Positions 43,672 through 51,839 of a DNA stretch of 64,000 nucleotides are shown here, piece by piece. The first letter of the stretch is position 1. Every line of letters begins with the position of its first letter. Position numbers and translations under genes: made by a program. The notes beneath the pieces are model-generated. The model was not told the origin of the DNA. It did no database searches and saw only the letters and a program-made list of their open reading frames with translations. The stretch comes from Amorphoplanes friuliensis DSM 7358 (lineage in GTDB: Bacteria > Actinomycetota > Actinomycetes > Mycobacteriales > Micromonosporaceae), in assembly GCF_000494755.1 (NCBI RefSeq), contig NC_022657.1, forward strand, positions 2,704,001 to 2,768,000. Direction: 5' to 3'.

Positions 43672-44196
43672 ATGTACGGCATGGCGCGGCGAGCTCGGAG
43701 AGCCAAACAGTCGGACGCGATGGCTCAGGCAACGGTCCAAGCTGCGGAGATCAACAGTCGCGGGGTGGTCGAGGCCGCACGGGTCGGCCGAAGTGGCACG
43801 CTGCACGCGGCGAAACTGAACTCGGCCGGCGTGGTGCTTGCTGCCGTTGTTGCCGGAACGTGCGGCGTGACCGGTGTGGGAATTCAAGGCCACTACGCGA
43901 CCAGGCAGGCACAGATCGAGGCGTCCGAAAAGGCACTCGATCTCCCGCGGTCGTGGACGCGCATGTCGCCGCTGGAGGCACGGGAAGCGCTGATTGCGGA
44001 CTTCGCACTGCAGGAGCGCGTTCTCGAATATCGGGCCGGGTGCAGCAGCTTCCCGGCCGGCGATCGGGGATCTGTCCGTCCGCCGGAACTCTTGACCGGC
44101 GTCAACGGCCTTCGTGTACTGGTCGGTTGTCCACCCATCGAGCAGACGCCCGTAGTCACTCGCCTCGAAGAGTTCATTAAACAGTCAGACATTTAG
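43672..44196 (+). CDS. Small membrane-associated protein of unknown function
   Basis: A 174-residue protein I do not recognise. A charged N-terminus is followed by a single hydrophobic helix (SAGVVLAAVVAGTCGVTGVG) at about residues 52-70. A soluble part with DLPRSWTRMSPLEAREALIA follows. ATG 43681 is an in-frame alternative start. No signal peptide cleavage site; topology is probably N-in. Single gene, 62 bp after the ferric-reductase-like gene and 83 bp before TetR. Confidence 0.55.
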   Translation: MYGMARRARRAKQSDAMAQATVQAAEINSRGVVEAARVGRSGTLHAAKLNSAGVVLAAVVAGTCGVTGVGIQGHYATRQAQIEASEKALDLPRSWTRMSPLEAREALIADFALQERVLEYRAGCSSFPAGDRGSVRPPELLTGVNGLRVLVGCPPIEQTPVVTRLEEFIKQSDI

Positions 44197-44256
44197 CGGC
44201 CTTCGGCTCGTGCCGACGTTTGCTGGTGACTTACCACTGGCGTCTTGCGAAATTGA

Positions 44257-44287
44257 ACCGCGCGGTCTAACTTCAGACCATGCGGTC
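44257..44287. promoter_or_regulatory. Tandem ACCnnGCGGTC operator over the tetR start
   Basis: ACCGCGCGGTC (44257-44267) and ACCATGCGGTC (44277-44287) repeat with a 20-bp period, two helical turns. Each is nearly palindromic on its own (ACC....GGT). The second covers the TetR ATG at 44280, so bound regulator would block its own synthesis. Confidence 0.65.
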
Positions 44288-44864
44288 AGAAAAACTTACG
44301 CGGACCCAGCTTGCGCGACGCGAGGACATCGTCCGAGCCGCCGTCGTTGTCGTCGGACGCGATGGGTACGCGGGCGCGTCGATCGAGCGCATCGCTGCCG
44401 AGGCGAACACCTCCAAGAGCACGGTGCTGTACCACTTCGACACCAAGGAATCCGTCTACACCGCCGTGGTCGACCGGCTGTACGAGCGTGGCCGCGTCTA
44501 CATGGGCGAGCGTCTCCGAGGCGAAATGCCCGTCACGACGCGGTTCCGGGCCTATCTGGACGCCAACCTCCGGTTCATCGCTGAACACGCTCCAGAGGTC
44601 AAAGCGCTGCACTTCATCCTCGAGAACATGCCGCGCCTGGTGAGCGAGGTCGACGACGGGCTCGGCCCGCTCACTCAGATGCTGGAATCCGGCCAGGCGT
44701 CGGGCGATTTTGCCGCGTTCGACGCCCGGGTCGCGGCCATCGCCATCCGATCGGTGATCGACCGTGCCGCCTTCCACATGACGGAGCACGGCGAGGTCAC
44801 CAGCCAATACATCGAAGAAACCATCCACCTGCTCGAGCGGATGGTGGGGAAGGCGAAGTCATGA
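44280..44864 (+). CDS. TetR-family transcriptional regulator
   Basis: The 194-residue protein has the TetR N-terminal HTH (REDIVRAAVVVVGRDGYAGA, SIERIAAEANTSKSTVLYHF) and a helical ligand domain. The C-terminus overlaps the next membrane-protein gene (ATGA). First gene of a three-gene run (TetR, small membrane protein, DHFR-like enzyme). Autoregulation through the tandem repeat at its start is likely. Ligand unknown. Confidence 0.93.
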   Translation: MRSEKLTRTQLARREDIVRAAVVVVGRDGYAGASIERIAAEANTSKSTVLYHFDTKESVYTAVVDRLYERGRVYMGERLRGEMPVTTRFRAYLDANLRFIAEHAPEVKALHFILENMPRLVSEVDDGLGPLTQMLESGQASGDFAAFDARVAAIAIRSVIDRAAFHMTEHGEVTSQYIEETIHLLERMVGKAKS

Positions 44865-45229
44865 CCCGGAACATCGTTGGATCGTCCGCGATACGGAAGA
44901 CAGCCGTTGCGTACCTCGTGGTGAGCGTCGCCGCAGTCGTCGTTCTGGCCGTGCTGTCCGTCAGTGCACCACAGCAAGCTCCCACGACGGCCTGGGTGCG
45001 AGCCGTCATCGTCGCCGTCACGTCCGTGCTGACGGTGATCTTTGCGCACCGCGCTGCCGCGGGACACGAGCGAGCCCTCCTGCGCCTGCGCATCCTGGTG
45101 CCGATCATCCTTGTCGCGGTTGTCCTCGTGCTGCTCTTCCTGCCGCTTCCGGCGTGGATGGTGATCGAGCAGCTGCTGTGCGGGGTGCTCCTGCTCGGGC
45201 TCGCCATCCTCATCTTCCGGGCGCGATGA
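44861..45229 (+). CDS. Small integral membrane protein
   Basis: A 122-residue protein with four predicted helices (VAYLVVSVAAVVVLAVLSVS, WVRAVIVAVTSVLTVIFAHR, ILVPIILVAVVLVLLFLPLP and VIEQLLCGVLLLGLAILIF). It resembles DUF6069-like actinobacterial proteins, but the family is not certain. Coupled by ATGA to TetR upstream and overlapping the region before the DHFR-like gene, so all three are cotranscribed. Function unknown. Confidence 0.7.
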   Translation: MTRNIVGSSAIRKTAVAYLVVSVAAVVVLAVLSVSAPQQAPTTAWVRAVIVAVTSVLTVIFAHRAAAGHERALLRLRILVPIILVAVVLVLLFLPLPAWMVIEQLLCGVLLLGLAILIFRAR

Positions 45230-45264
45230 GCGCTCACTCCGATCCGATCTCGAAGGACACCGAC

Positions 45265-45906
45265 ATGACGCGCATTCGTATGGACCTCTTCACCTCGCTG
45301 GACGGCTACGTCCCCTCGGACCCGACGCCGGAAAATCCGATGGGTACGGGGTGGAGTCAGCTCACCGCCGCCTGGACGGCGACCCGGACGTTCCGCCGGA
45401 ACCTCGGAGATTCCAGCGGCTCAGGTACGACCGGCATGGACGATCGGTACGCGGCCGCCTTCGTCGACGGCATCGGGGCAGAAATCATGGGCGCGGGGAT
45501 GTTCGGCTTCCACGCGTTCCCGGACGACGACAGCTGGACAGGGTGGTGGGGTGAGCGCCCGCCCTTCGGCACACCGGTCTACGTCCTCACGCATCGCGCA
45601 CCGCGCCCCTCGATCGTCATGGACGGGGGCACGACGTTCCACTTCCGCGACACCACCGTGGAAGAGGTGCTCGCCGAGGCACGCCAGGCGGCGGGCGACC
45701 TCGACGTCCGGATCGGCGGCGGCTACGGCACGGCCCGGGATTTCCTCCGGGCGGGGCTGGTGGACGACCTTCATCTGATGGTCGCGCCGGTGTTCCTCGG
45801 GCGAGGCCACCGACTGTGGGACGAGCTCGCCGGATTCGACGCCGGCTACAAGATCTCGACGGAGGTTGCCGAGAGCGGCCAGATCCACATCACGCTGACG
45901 CGGTAA
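45265..45906 (+). CDS. Dihydrofolate reductase-family protein (RibD C-terminal type)
   Basis: The 213-residue protein belongs to the DHFR/RibD-C fold: MDLFTSLDGYV at the start, AEIMGAGMFGFH, PVYVLTHRAP, an NADPH-loop RIGGGYGTARDFLRAGLVDD and LHLMVAPVFLGRGHRL. These paralogues are usually of unknown reductase activity rather than folate enzymes. ATG 45265 has AAGGA seven bases upstream; an ATG at 45226 overlaps the previous stop and gives 13 more residues. Third gene of the TetR run. Confidence 0.88.
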   Translation: MTRIRMDLFTSLDGYVPSDPTPENPMGTGWSQLTAAWTATRTFRRNLGDSSGSGTTGMDDRYAAAFVDGIGAEIMGAGMFGFHAFPDDDSWTGWWGERPPFGTPVYVLTHRAPRPSIVMDGGTTFHFRDTTVEEVLAEARQAAGDLDVRIGGGYGTARDFLRAGLVDDLHLMVAPVFLGRGHRLWDELAGFDAGYKISTEVAESGQIHITLTR

Positions 45907-45910
45907 CAAC

Positions 45911-45939
45911 CCGCCGGGTGAACGGTCGATCGCCGGCGG
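45911..45939. terminator. Hairpin between convergent genes
   Basis: CCGCCGG (45911-45917) pairs perfectly with CCGGCGG (45933-45939) across a 15-base loop, between convergent stops at 45906 and 45946. Short stem and long loop make it a weaker candidate than those at 26008 and 47491. Confidence 0.45.
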
Positions 45940-45945
45940 CAGCAG

Positions 45946-46908
45946 TCAGTTGATCCTGGTGAATCTGCGGGCGAGGTGGGCGAAGGCGTCGGTCAGTTCG
46001 GTGGGGCCGACGACGTCGATGTCGGCGTCGTAGCGGGCGATGGTGGCGGCCAGACTGGGCCAGGACCAGGAACCGAGGGTGAGCCGGCAGCGGCCGGGGC
46101 CGGCCTCTTCGACGATGCCGTCGCGGGTGTAGAGGGCGACGGTGGCGGCGGGCAGGTCGAGGATGACCGTGCCCTGGCAGGGCCAGCCGCCTGCGTCGTC
46201 GGACCCGCGAAACTTGCCGATGGCGTAGGCAGCGACGTCTCCGCCGGGGATTTCGCGGGGAGTGAAGCGTGGCCCGTTGGGAGTGCGCAAGGCGATCCGG
46301 TCGACCCGGAAGGTGCGCCAGTCGTTGCGGTCGAGGTCGAAGGCGATGAGATACCAGCGGCCGTCCCAGGTGATGACGTGGTGGGGTTCGACGCGGCGCG
46401 GGGGCGTGTCGGTGCTTTCGGGGCCGTAGTCGAAACGCAGGGTCTCGCGGGCGTGGACGGCGGCGCTGATCGCCAGGAGCACGTCGCCGTCGACCGGCGC
46501 GGCCGGCCGGGTGGTGGGCCGTTCGACGGCGGTGATCCGCAGCGCCTCGACGCGGTGCCGGAGCCGGCTGGGCATGACCTGCCGGATGGTGTTCAACGCC
46601 CGGACGGCGGCTTCCGCCAGGGTGTCCCCCGAGGTGGTGGCGGCGACTTGCAGGGCGATGGTCAGGGCGACGGCCTGCTCGTCGTCGAACAGCAGCGGTG
46701 GTAGTTCGGTGCCGGCACTGAGCCGGTAACCGCCGTCCGGGCCCTTGATCGCGGCGATCGGATAGCCGAGCTCGCGCAGCCGGTCCACATCGCGGCGCAC
46801 GGTGCGCAGGCTGATGTCGAGCCGGTCGGCCAGCAGGGTGCCGGGCCAGTCCCTGCGCGCTTGCAGCAGGGAGAGCAGGGCCAGGAGCCGGGCGGAGGTT
46901 TTCGGCAT
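45946..46908 (-). CDS. YafY/WYL-domain transcriptional regulator
   Basis: The 320-residue protein has an N-terminal DeoR-type winged helix (RLLALLSLLQARRDWPGTLL, ADRLDISLRTVRRDVDRLRE) and a WYL domain (ITWDGRWYLIAFDLDRNDWR, where WYLIA is the WYL motif). A C-terminal WCX region follows. These regulators bind nucleic-acid or small-molecule ligands and control divergent genes. Its divergent partner is the VOC protein at 47017, with an inverted repeat between. Confidence 0.92.
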   Translation of the reverse strand: MPKTSARLLALLSLLQARRDWPGTLLADRLDISLRTVRRDVDRLRELGYPIAAIKGPDGGYRLSAGTELPPLLFDDEQAVALTIALQVAATTSGDTLAEAAVRALNTIRQVMPSRLRHRVEALRITAVERPTTRPAAPVDGDVLLAISAAVHARETLRFDYGPESTDTPPRRVEPHHVITWDGRWYLIAFDLDRNDWRTFRVDRIALRTPNGPRFTPREIPGGDVAAYAIGKFRGSDDAGGWPCQGTVILDLPAATVALYTRDGIVEEAGPGRCRLTLGSWSWPSLAATIARYDADIDVVGPTELTDAFAHLARRFTRIN

Positions 46909-46926
46909 AAAGCCAAGTCTGCCCTA

Positions 46927-46953
46927 AGTAGGTGCCACACCCTGTCACCTACT
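46927..46953. promoter_or_regulatory. Perfect inverted repeat between WYL regulator and VOC gene
   Basis: AGTAGGTG (46927-46934) and CACCTACT (46946-46953) are perfect 8-bp arms around an 11-bp spacer. They start 18 bp before the WYL regulator's start on the leftward strand. A GTAGGTG...CACCTAC operator suits YafY-type regulators, as I know them. Confidence 0.7.
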
Positions 46954-47016
46954 GCTGCGAATCTTGAACCTGGGCCGGACAGCACCGGTCATCCCCACGA
47001 CGAAGGAGTCAGCACC

Positions 47017-47478
47017 ATGGCGCTCACCACCACCACGCACCTGAACTTCCGCGGCGACGCCCGCCAGGCACTCGAGTTCTACCAGTCGGTCTTCGGCGGT
47101 CACCTCACGGTCGTCGCCTACGGAGACTTCGGGATGCCCAAGGAACTGCCCGACGCCGACAAGGTCGTCTTCGGTCAGGTCAGCGCCGAGAACGGCTTCA
47201 GCATCGCGGCCTACGACGCGCCCAGCCAGTCCCCGGCCGCCCCGGCGCCGACCGCCACCACCCGCGAGAACGGCATGACGCTGACCGGCGAGCGGGTCTT
47301 CGTCGCGGTCGGCGGCGACACCGCCGAAGAGATCAGCGCGTTGTGGGACAAGCTCTCCGCCGACGCCGAGATCGTGGAGAAGTTCGGCCCGTCGGCGTTC
47401 TCGCCCGGCTTCGGCATGCTCACCGACCAGTTCGGCGTCACCTGGGTCCTTCAGGTCAACGCCGCCCACGCGGGCTGA
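47017..47478 (+). CDS. VOC-family protein (PhnB/glyoxalase-like)
   Basis: The 153-residue protein shows the VOC beta-alpha-beta-beta-beta repeats: THLNFRGDARQALEFYQSVF, GGHLTVVAYGDFG, then VFVAVGGDTAEEISALWDKL and MLTDQFGVTWVLQVN. This is the PhnB-like subgroup, which often lacks a defined enzyme activity. AAGGAG precedes the ATG. Divergent from the WYL regulator and probably controlled by it. Confidence 0.9.
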   Translation: MALTTTTHLNFRGDARQALEFYQSVFGGHLTVVAYGDFGMPKELPDADKVVFGQVSAENGFSIAAYDAPSQSPAAPAPTATTRENGMTLTGERVFVAVGGDTAEEISALWDKLSADAEIVEKFGPSAFSPGFGMLTDQFGVTWVLQVNAAHAG

Positions 47479-47490
47479 CCTGCGCTGCCG

Positions 47491-47521
47491 TCCGAGGCGG
47501 CCGTGAGCGAGCCGCCTCGGA
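47491..47521. terminator. Bidirectional hairpin terminator
   Basis: A perfect 11-bp stem (TCCGAGGCGGC with its complement at 47511-47521) and 9-base loop lie between the convergent VOC (+) and beta-propeller (-) genes, 13 bp after the VOC stop. Confidence 0.8.
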
Positions 47522-47562
47522 CTGCGCCGGGCCGCGTGCCGACAAGTCCGGGCTGCCCGGGT

Positions 47563-48828
47563 TCAGCCGACGTCGGTGACGGTCAGCCGGCCGTCTTTCG
47601 TGTCGCAGATCAGGGTGTCGGTGACGGCCGTGCAGCCCCGCGGGCCGGTGCCCTCGATGATGCCGCTGAGCTGTAACCCGCCGGTCGCCAGGTTGATGCG
47701 GCCGGCGGCGGCACGGCTTCCGTCCGGGGCGACCGGGCGCAGATAAAAAGCAGGGACGGAGCGTACGGAGTCCCGCACGGTGGTGCCCGCGCCGAGCGAC
47801 GCCACGACGGTGCCCGTGGTGGTGTCGATCAGCGCATACCTGCCGTCATCGCCGCCGGCCAGGATCCTGTTCTGCCCAGGGATCAGGACGGCGTCGACGA
47901 AGCCCGCCGCACGCCAGCGGATGGTGCCGGTGCCCGGATCGAGCCCGACGGTCGCGGTGCCGTCGGCGAAGCACAGCACGACGCCGCACGCGCGGGCCGC
48001 CGGACCGGTCACGATGTCGTCGGTCGCCGACTGCGCGTACCGCCAGCGCTGCCGCAGCGTGTCCAGATCGTAGGCGGTCACCACCGCCCGGTCGGTCTCC
48101 ATCCGGTTGACGAACAGCAGGCCGGACTCGGCCACGACTCCGTTGGTGACGGGTACGCCGCTGCCGTTCTCCAGCCGGCCCTGGGACAGCAGGGCACCGT
48201 CGCTCAGGCGCAGCACCTGGAGCCGGCCGTCCGGGGTGGCGGCCACGATCCGCTGCCGTTGCGGGCCGACGACCGCCCAGGACTCGTCGCCCTCGATCGC
48301 CCGCGACCAGATCGGACGGCCGTCGGCCATCCGTACCAGGCTCAGCGTGCGGTCCGGCTGCCTGAGCAGAGCGGTCTCCGGCGTTGCGGACACGATGTCG
48401 CCGGGCAACCGCCACTTCTCCGCCCCGGTACGCGGATCGAGCGCGACGGTTCCCTCGAGCAGGATCGGGACCAGCAGCGCGCCGGGAACCCGTGCCGTCA
48501 TCCGGCCGCGCGGCTTCGGCAGCCCCTTCGACCAGCGGACCGCCCCGCTGCCCAGGTCGTACGCGGTGACCTGGGAGCCCACGTTGATCGACTGGACGAA
48601 CACCGTGTCGCCGGCCGCGTCGGCGAGGCTGGTCTGGCTGAAAGCGACGCTCCACCGGGGCCGGATCACGGTGGAGCCGGAGACGGCGGAGCCGGTGAGC
48701 GTCGCAGCGCAGAGCGCCGCCACGGCGGCCGCTGCCCAGCGCACGACGCCGCGGTGATCGAGACGGAGCCGTGCGGGCGCAGGCGCTGTCGCGGCTGAGC
48801 TGGGATCACCCAGCTCGATGATGGTCAT
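47563..48828 (-). CDS. Membrane-anchored PQQ-like beta-propeller protein
   Basis: The 421-residue protein has a short cytoplasmic tail, a transmembrane helix (WAAAAVAALCAATLTGSAVS), and an extracytoplasmic beta-propeller. The propeller has PQQ-like repeats (VTAYDLGSGAVRWSKGL, VALDPRTGAEKWRLPG, YDLDTLRQRWRYA, LDPGTGTIRWRAAG). No PQQ enzyme active-site residues are evident, so it is a structural or sensing propeller. ATG 48828 is preferred to the longer frame from 48879. Two Cys pairs (ARACGVVLC, PRGCTAVTDTLIC) may form disulfides. Confidence 0.82.
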   Translation of the reverse strand: MTIIELGDPSSAATAPAPARLRLDHRGVVRWAAAAVAALCAATLTGSAVSGSTVIRPRWSVAFSQTSLADAAGDTVFVQSINVGSQVTAYDLGSGAVRWSKGLPKPRGRMTARVPGALLVPILLEGTVALDPRTGAEKWRLPGDIVSATPETALLRQPDRTLSLVRMADGRPIWSRAIEGDESWAVVGPQRQRIVAATPDGRLQVLRLSDGALLSQGRLENGSGVPVTNGVVAESGLLFVNRMETDRAVVTAYDLDTLRQRWRYAQSATDDIVTGPAARACGVVLCFADGTATVGLDPGTGTIRWRAAGFVDAVLIPGQNRILAGGDDGRYALIDTTTGTVVASLGAGTTVRDSVRSVPAFYLRPVAPDGSRAAAGRINLATGGLQLSGIIEGTGPRGCTAVTDTLICDTKDGRLTVTDVG

Positions 48829-49002
48829 GACGAGCTCATCTCCCCATCCAACACCCGGCGTCCACGGACCGGTACCCACAGACCGCCCGTTCAGTGCGGC
48901 GCGTGCAGATGCGAGACCAGTTGCAATCCAGGATCGGTCTACGTAACCTCAATCCGGTTGCTGAATGCAATCGGTTCGGCTTCCGCAGCAGAGGGGTCCG
49001 CT

Positions 49003-49335
49003 ATGGCGAAGTTCGTGACGATCGGATACGGCGACCGGGCGGGGTACGACCGCGTCGACCCCGGTGTCCGGGAGGCAGCGCACGCGCATGACGCCCGACT
49101 GCGCCGGAGCGGGGCCGACATGGGCATCGCCGGCCGGCCGGTTCAGGTCCGTAACCATGGCGCTGCCGGAGTGACCACATCCGACGAGCCGTTCATGTCT
49201 TCCGCCTTGCCGGTGGCCGGATTCGCCATCATCGAGGCGGCGACTCTGGCCGAGGCCATCCACATGGTGTCGCAGACGCCCTGCGCCGTCGCGCACGGCG
49301 TAGTCGAGGTATGGCCCCTGCAAGAATCCCCGTGA
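49003..49335 (+). CDS. YCII-related (DGPF-like) small protein
   Basis: The 110-residue protein starts MAKFVTIGYGDRAGYDRVDP and continues with a ferredoxin-like fold typical of YCII/DGPF domains, including FAIIEAATLAEAIHMVSQTP and VEVWPL at the end. The conserved His/Asp pair of catalytic YciI is not obvious, so function is unknown. GAGGGG lies before the ATG. It converges on the HD-domain gene with 8 bp between stops. Confidence 0.8.
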   Translation: MAKFVTIGYGDRAGYDRVDPGVREAAHAHDARLRRSGADMGIAGRPVQVRNHGAAGVTTSDEPFMSSALPVAGFAIIEAATLAEAIHMVSQTPCAVAHGVVEVWPLQESP

Positions 49336-49343
49336 GCCCCGTT

Positions 49344-49928
49344 TCAGTTGTCGCGATGTGACCAGGGCCTGTCGTAGTGGGCCGCCAGGCGGTGGTGCAC
49401 CCGTGCCGCGACCGATTCCAGGTGCGGCCGCCGTACGGAATCGACCTGGGCGTTCCACGACGCTGCGCCGTGCCGGCAGATCATTTCGGTGTAGCGCTGG
49501 GTGGTGGTGACCCGCGTGCCGTCCGGACCGACGGTCTGATCGGCGTAGGTCAGCGCGTCGGACATGTGCTCGTCCGCGTCGGGGTAGGCGGCGAGTTCCT
49601 CGGCCAGTCCGCGGGCGGCGGCGACGAACCGGGCGCCGGAGTGGTGGGCCACCAGGCCGGGGATCGGCGCAGGCCAGGACAACTCCGCGAGGTGGCGGGC
49701 GCCGTCAAGGGGGTGAAATCCGGTCACCCGTACGACGTCGGAGTAGCCGATGTCGTGCAGCCAGGCCGCCGCGACGAGGACGTCCCGGTCGACGTCGAGG
49801 AGTGGGGCGAGCTCGGCAGCCCGGGCGGCAACGCCCGACGTGTGCCGCCAGCGGTTCCCCAGCGGCGCCAGCAGTTCGCGCGCCAGACTCTCGGCTGTGG
49901 TGGACAGGGTGGCGAGTCCCAGAGACAT
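49344..49928 (-). CDS. HD-domain metal-dependent hydrolase
   Basis: The 194-residue protein has the HD signature: HTSGVAARAAELA, AAWLHDIGYSDVV (the HD metal ligands), and GLVAHHSGARF with the later DALTYADQT Asp. These residues bind the divalent metals of phosphohydrolases. It is related to small HDIG-type proteins that hydrolyse nucleotides; the substrate is not known. Confidence 0.9.
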   Translation of the reverse strand: MSLGLATLSTTAESLARELLAPLGNRWRHTSGVAARAAELAPLLDVDRDVLVAAAWLHDIGYSDVVRVTGFHPLDGARHLAELSWPAPIPGLVAHHSGARFVAAARGLAEELAAYPDADEHMSDALTYADQTVGPDGTRVTTTQRYTEMICRHGAASWNAQVDSVRRPHLESVAARVHHRLAAHYDRPWSHRDN

Positions 49929-50111
49929 GCCGCGAGCGTCATACCTGAAGGTGAACAGAAGGGGTCCGGGGAGCGGCTTCTGTCTGAATCAACCCGCCGC
50001 CGGGGCGCATTGCTGATGATGAGGTGAATTCTGGAGTTGCCCCGATGACTGTGCGCCGAAGAAGTCCTACTCTGGCCGCTCGGAGAACACGGGGTAACGG
50101 AAGGCCACACA

Positions 50112-50450
50112 ATGACCGAACCAGCGGTCGATATCGTCACCAGTCCCGACGGCAGTCTCATCATCCGCCCTCGGCGCATTCTTGATGCCGAGGCTGCTGT
50201 CGAGCTGCGTCATACCCTGGTCTACGCGGTCCGCCGGCTTCGGCCCCTGCGGCTGATCCTGGACCTGAGCGACGTGCACGACCTCGACGCGATCAACGTC
50301 GGCACTCTCGCCGCTGCCTGCCACCTCGGCGACGACCATCAGGTCGCCGTCTTCTTCGACAATTCGTCCCCGGCCATCGCCGACCTGCTGGCGTCGGCGG
50401 GAGTTGCCGACCACCGGTTGCGCCGCGTGGGCATGGCGCAGGCCGCGTAG
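50112..50450 (+). CDS. STAS-domain protein lacking the phospho-acceptor Ser
   Basis: A 112-residue protein with the anti-sigma-factor-antagonist (STAS) fold. The segment VHDLDAINVGTLAAACHL sits where SpoIIAA-type proteins have D-S-S/T-G. The usual phosphorylatable Ser/Thr is replaced (DAINVG), so it is not switched by a partner-switching kinase in the standard way. No anti-sigma factor kinase or sigma factor is adjacent. It converges on the methyltransferase gene with 4 bp between stops. Confidence 0.8.
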   Translation: MTEPAVDIVTSPDGSLIIRPRRILDAEAAVELRHTLVYAVRRLRPLRLILDLSDVHDLDAINVGTLAAACHLGDDHQVAVFFDNSSPAIADLLASAGVADHRLRRVGMAQAA

Positions 50451-50454
50451 CTGC

Positions 50455-51369
50455 TCATCGCCTGGGCAGCAGTTCGGCGTTGAAGTACCAGAGGTTCACG
50501 CCGCCGCGAGCCGGGTCGAACGGCGTCCCGACCTTCCGGTGGTAGCGGTCGCCCAGCTCGGCCAGCGTCGACGCGTCCGGCGACCAACCGTGACCGGCGA
50601 TCCAGTCGTGTGGGGGAGTGGGCGGGCCGTAGCGGAGGACCGACAGCGTGCGGTGCACACCGGCATCCGAAGTCGCCGCGTCGTCGAGGCGCGTCCCGAG
50701 GGGTTGCGCGATCTCGACGCAGAGACGGCTGCCGGGCGCGGACAGGTCGTGCACCCTGCTCATCATCAGGTCGGCCTCGGCCCGGGTCAGATAGACGGTC
50801 AGCCCTTCGGCGACCCAGGCGGCCGGGCGTGCCGGGTCGAAGCCGGCGGCGACCAGAGCCTGCGGCCAGTCCTCGGCCAGGTCCACGGGCACCGACGTCC
50901 GCCGGGCGACAGCGCTCAGCCCGGCCGCGTCGGCGGCCTGCTCCTTGAGCGCGAGCCCCGCGGGCCGGTCCACCTCGAAGACGCGGCGCCCGGTCCAGGG
51001 CATCCGGTACGCCCGTCCGTCCAGTCCCGCACCCAGCAGGACGACCTGATCGAGGCCGGACCGGGTCAGTGCCTCGTCGAGGTACAGGGTGCGCAGGGTC
51101 ACCAGATCACCCATTGCCTCCGTCATGCCGGACATCTGACCCGGCATGGTTGCGAAGTGTGGTGCCCGGCCCGGCTCGGCGAGCCCGAGATACGTCATCA
51201 CCGCCTCGGCGAGCGGATCACGGAACGCCGGTGTCTGCGACAGCGACTCGGCCGCGCGCTGAGCGGCCACCAGGACGGCGGTCCACTCGACGCCGTCCGG
51301 CAGCGGCCGGGAACCCGCTCCGATGGGAGTGTCAGGCGTGCTCCCGATCGCCGGGGAATTCTCGGACAT
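50455..51369 (-). CDS. LCM-type SAM-dependent methyltransferase
   Basis: The 304-residue methyltransferase belongs to the leucine carboxymethyltransferase/PPM1 group: SLSQTPAFRDPLAEAVM at the start, SAM-binding VVLLGAGLDGRAYRMPW, EVDRPAGLALKEQ and VAEGLTVYLT, with the C-terminal GHGWSPDASTLAEL. These enzymes act on carboxyl or O-nucleophiles of small molecules or secondary metabolites; substrate unknown. Single gene. Confidence 0.9.
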   Translation of the reverse strand: MSENSPAIGSTPDTPIGAGSRPLPDGVEWTAVLVAAQRAAESLSQTPAFRDPLAEAVMTYLGLAEPGRAPHFATMPGQMSGMTEAMGDLVTLRTLYLDEALTRSGLDQVVLLGAGLDGRAYRMPWTGRRVFEVDRPAGLALKEQAADAAGLSAVARRTSVPVDLAEDWPQALVAAGFDPARPAAWVAEGLTVYLTRAEADLMMSRVHDLSAPGSRLCVEIAQPLGTRLDDAATSDAGVHRTLSVLRYGPPTPPHDWIAGHGWSPDASTLAELGDRYHRKVGTPFDPARGGVNLWYFNAELLPRR

Positions 51370-51482
51370 GGTGCATCGCTCCGTTCCGGGCCGGCCTCAT
51401 CGTTGTGCCGGACTCGAATACAGCGACGTTGTCCGTTGCCGTGATGTTCAGCGGGGTGTTCTGCGGCACCTTTGACAAGTAA

Positions 51483-51839
51483 TCAGCCAGGAGCCGTACG
51501 GCTCGGGGTGGACGCCGGTAGGGGTAGCAACGCCAGGGGGACGTGGTGCTGGCCGGCGTGGATGTCGCGGTCACGGAGGCTGCCCTGCACCACCGGTCGC
51601 GGGAAGGAAATCTTGACCACGTTGAGCGCGGGGATCCGGTAGATCTGGACGGTCTCCGCTGCGACGCCGTAGAGGCCGGCGACGACCTGGGTGTCCAGGA
51701 AGGCGGGATCGGCGACCAGGGTGTAGCCGGCGGTGTCCCGGAGAAACACTTCCATGGTGACCCAGAACGGTCCGGCGTTCTTCGACCGCACCTCGAGGGA
51801 GATGTCCGCGACAGTGCGGGGCGTTCGGGTCTCAGGCAT
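51483..51839 (-). CDS. DUF4387 protein (AtuA-associated small subunit)
   Basis: A 118-residue DUF4387 protein with VADISLEVRSKNAGPFWVTM and VYGVAAETVQIYRIPALNVV-like core, plus a short extra tail. It overlaps the AtuA/DUF1446 gene by 8 bp. The two families occur together or fused as acyl-CoA or hydroxy-acid related enzymes of acyclic terpene utilisation type; activity is not defined. Last gene of the leftward catabolic operon. Confidence 0.88.
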   Translation of the reverse strand: MPETRTPRTVADISLEVRSKNAGPFWVTMEVFLRDTAGYTLVADPAFLDTQVVAGLYGVAAETVQIYRIPALNVVKISFPRPVVQGSLRDRDIHAGQHHVPLALLPLPASTPSRTAPG

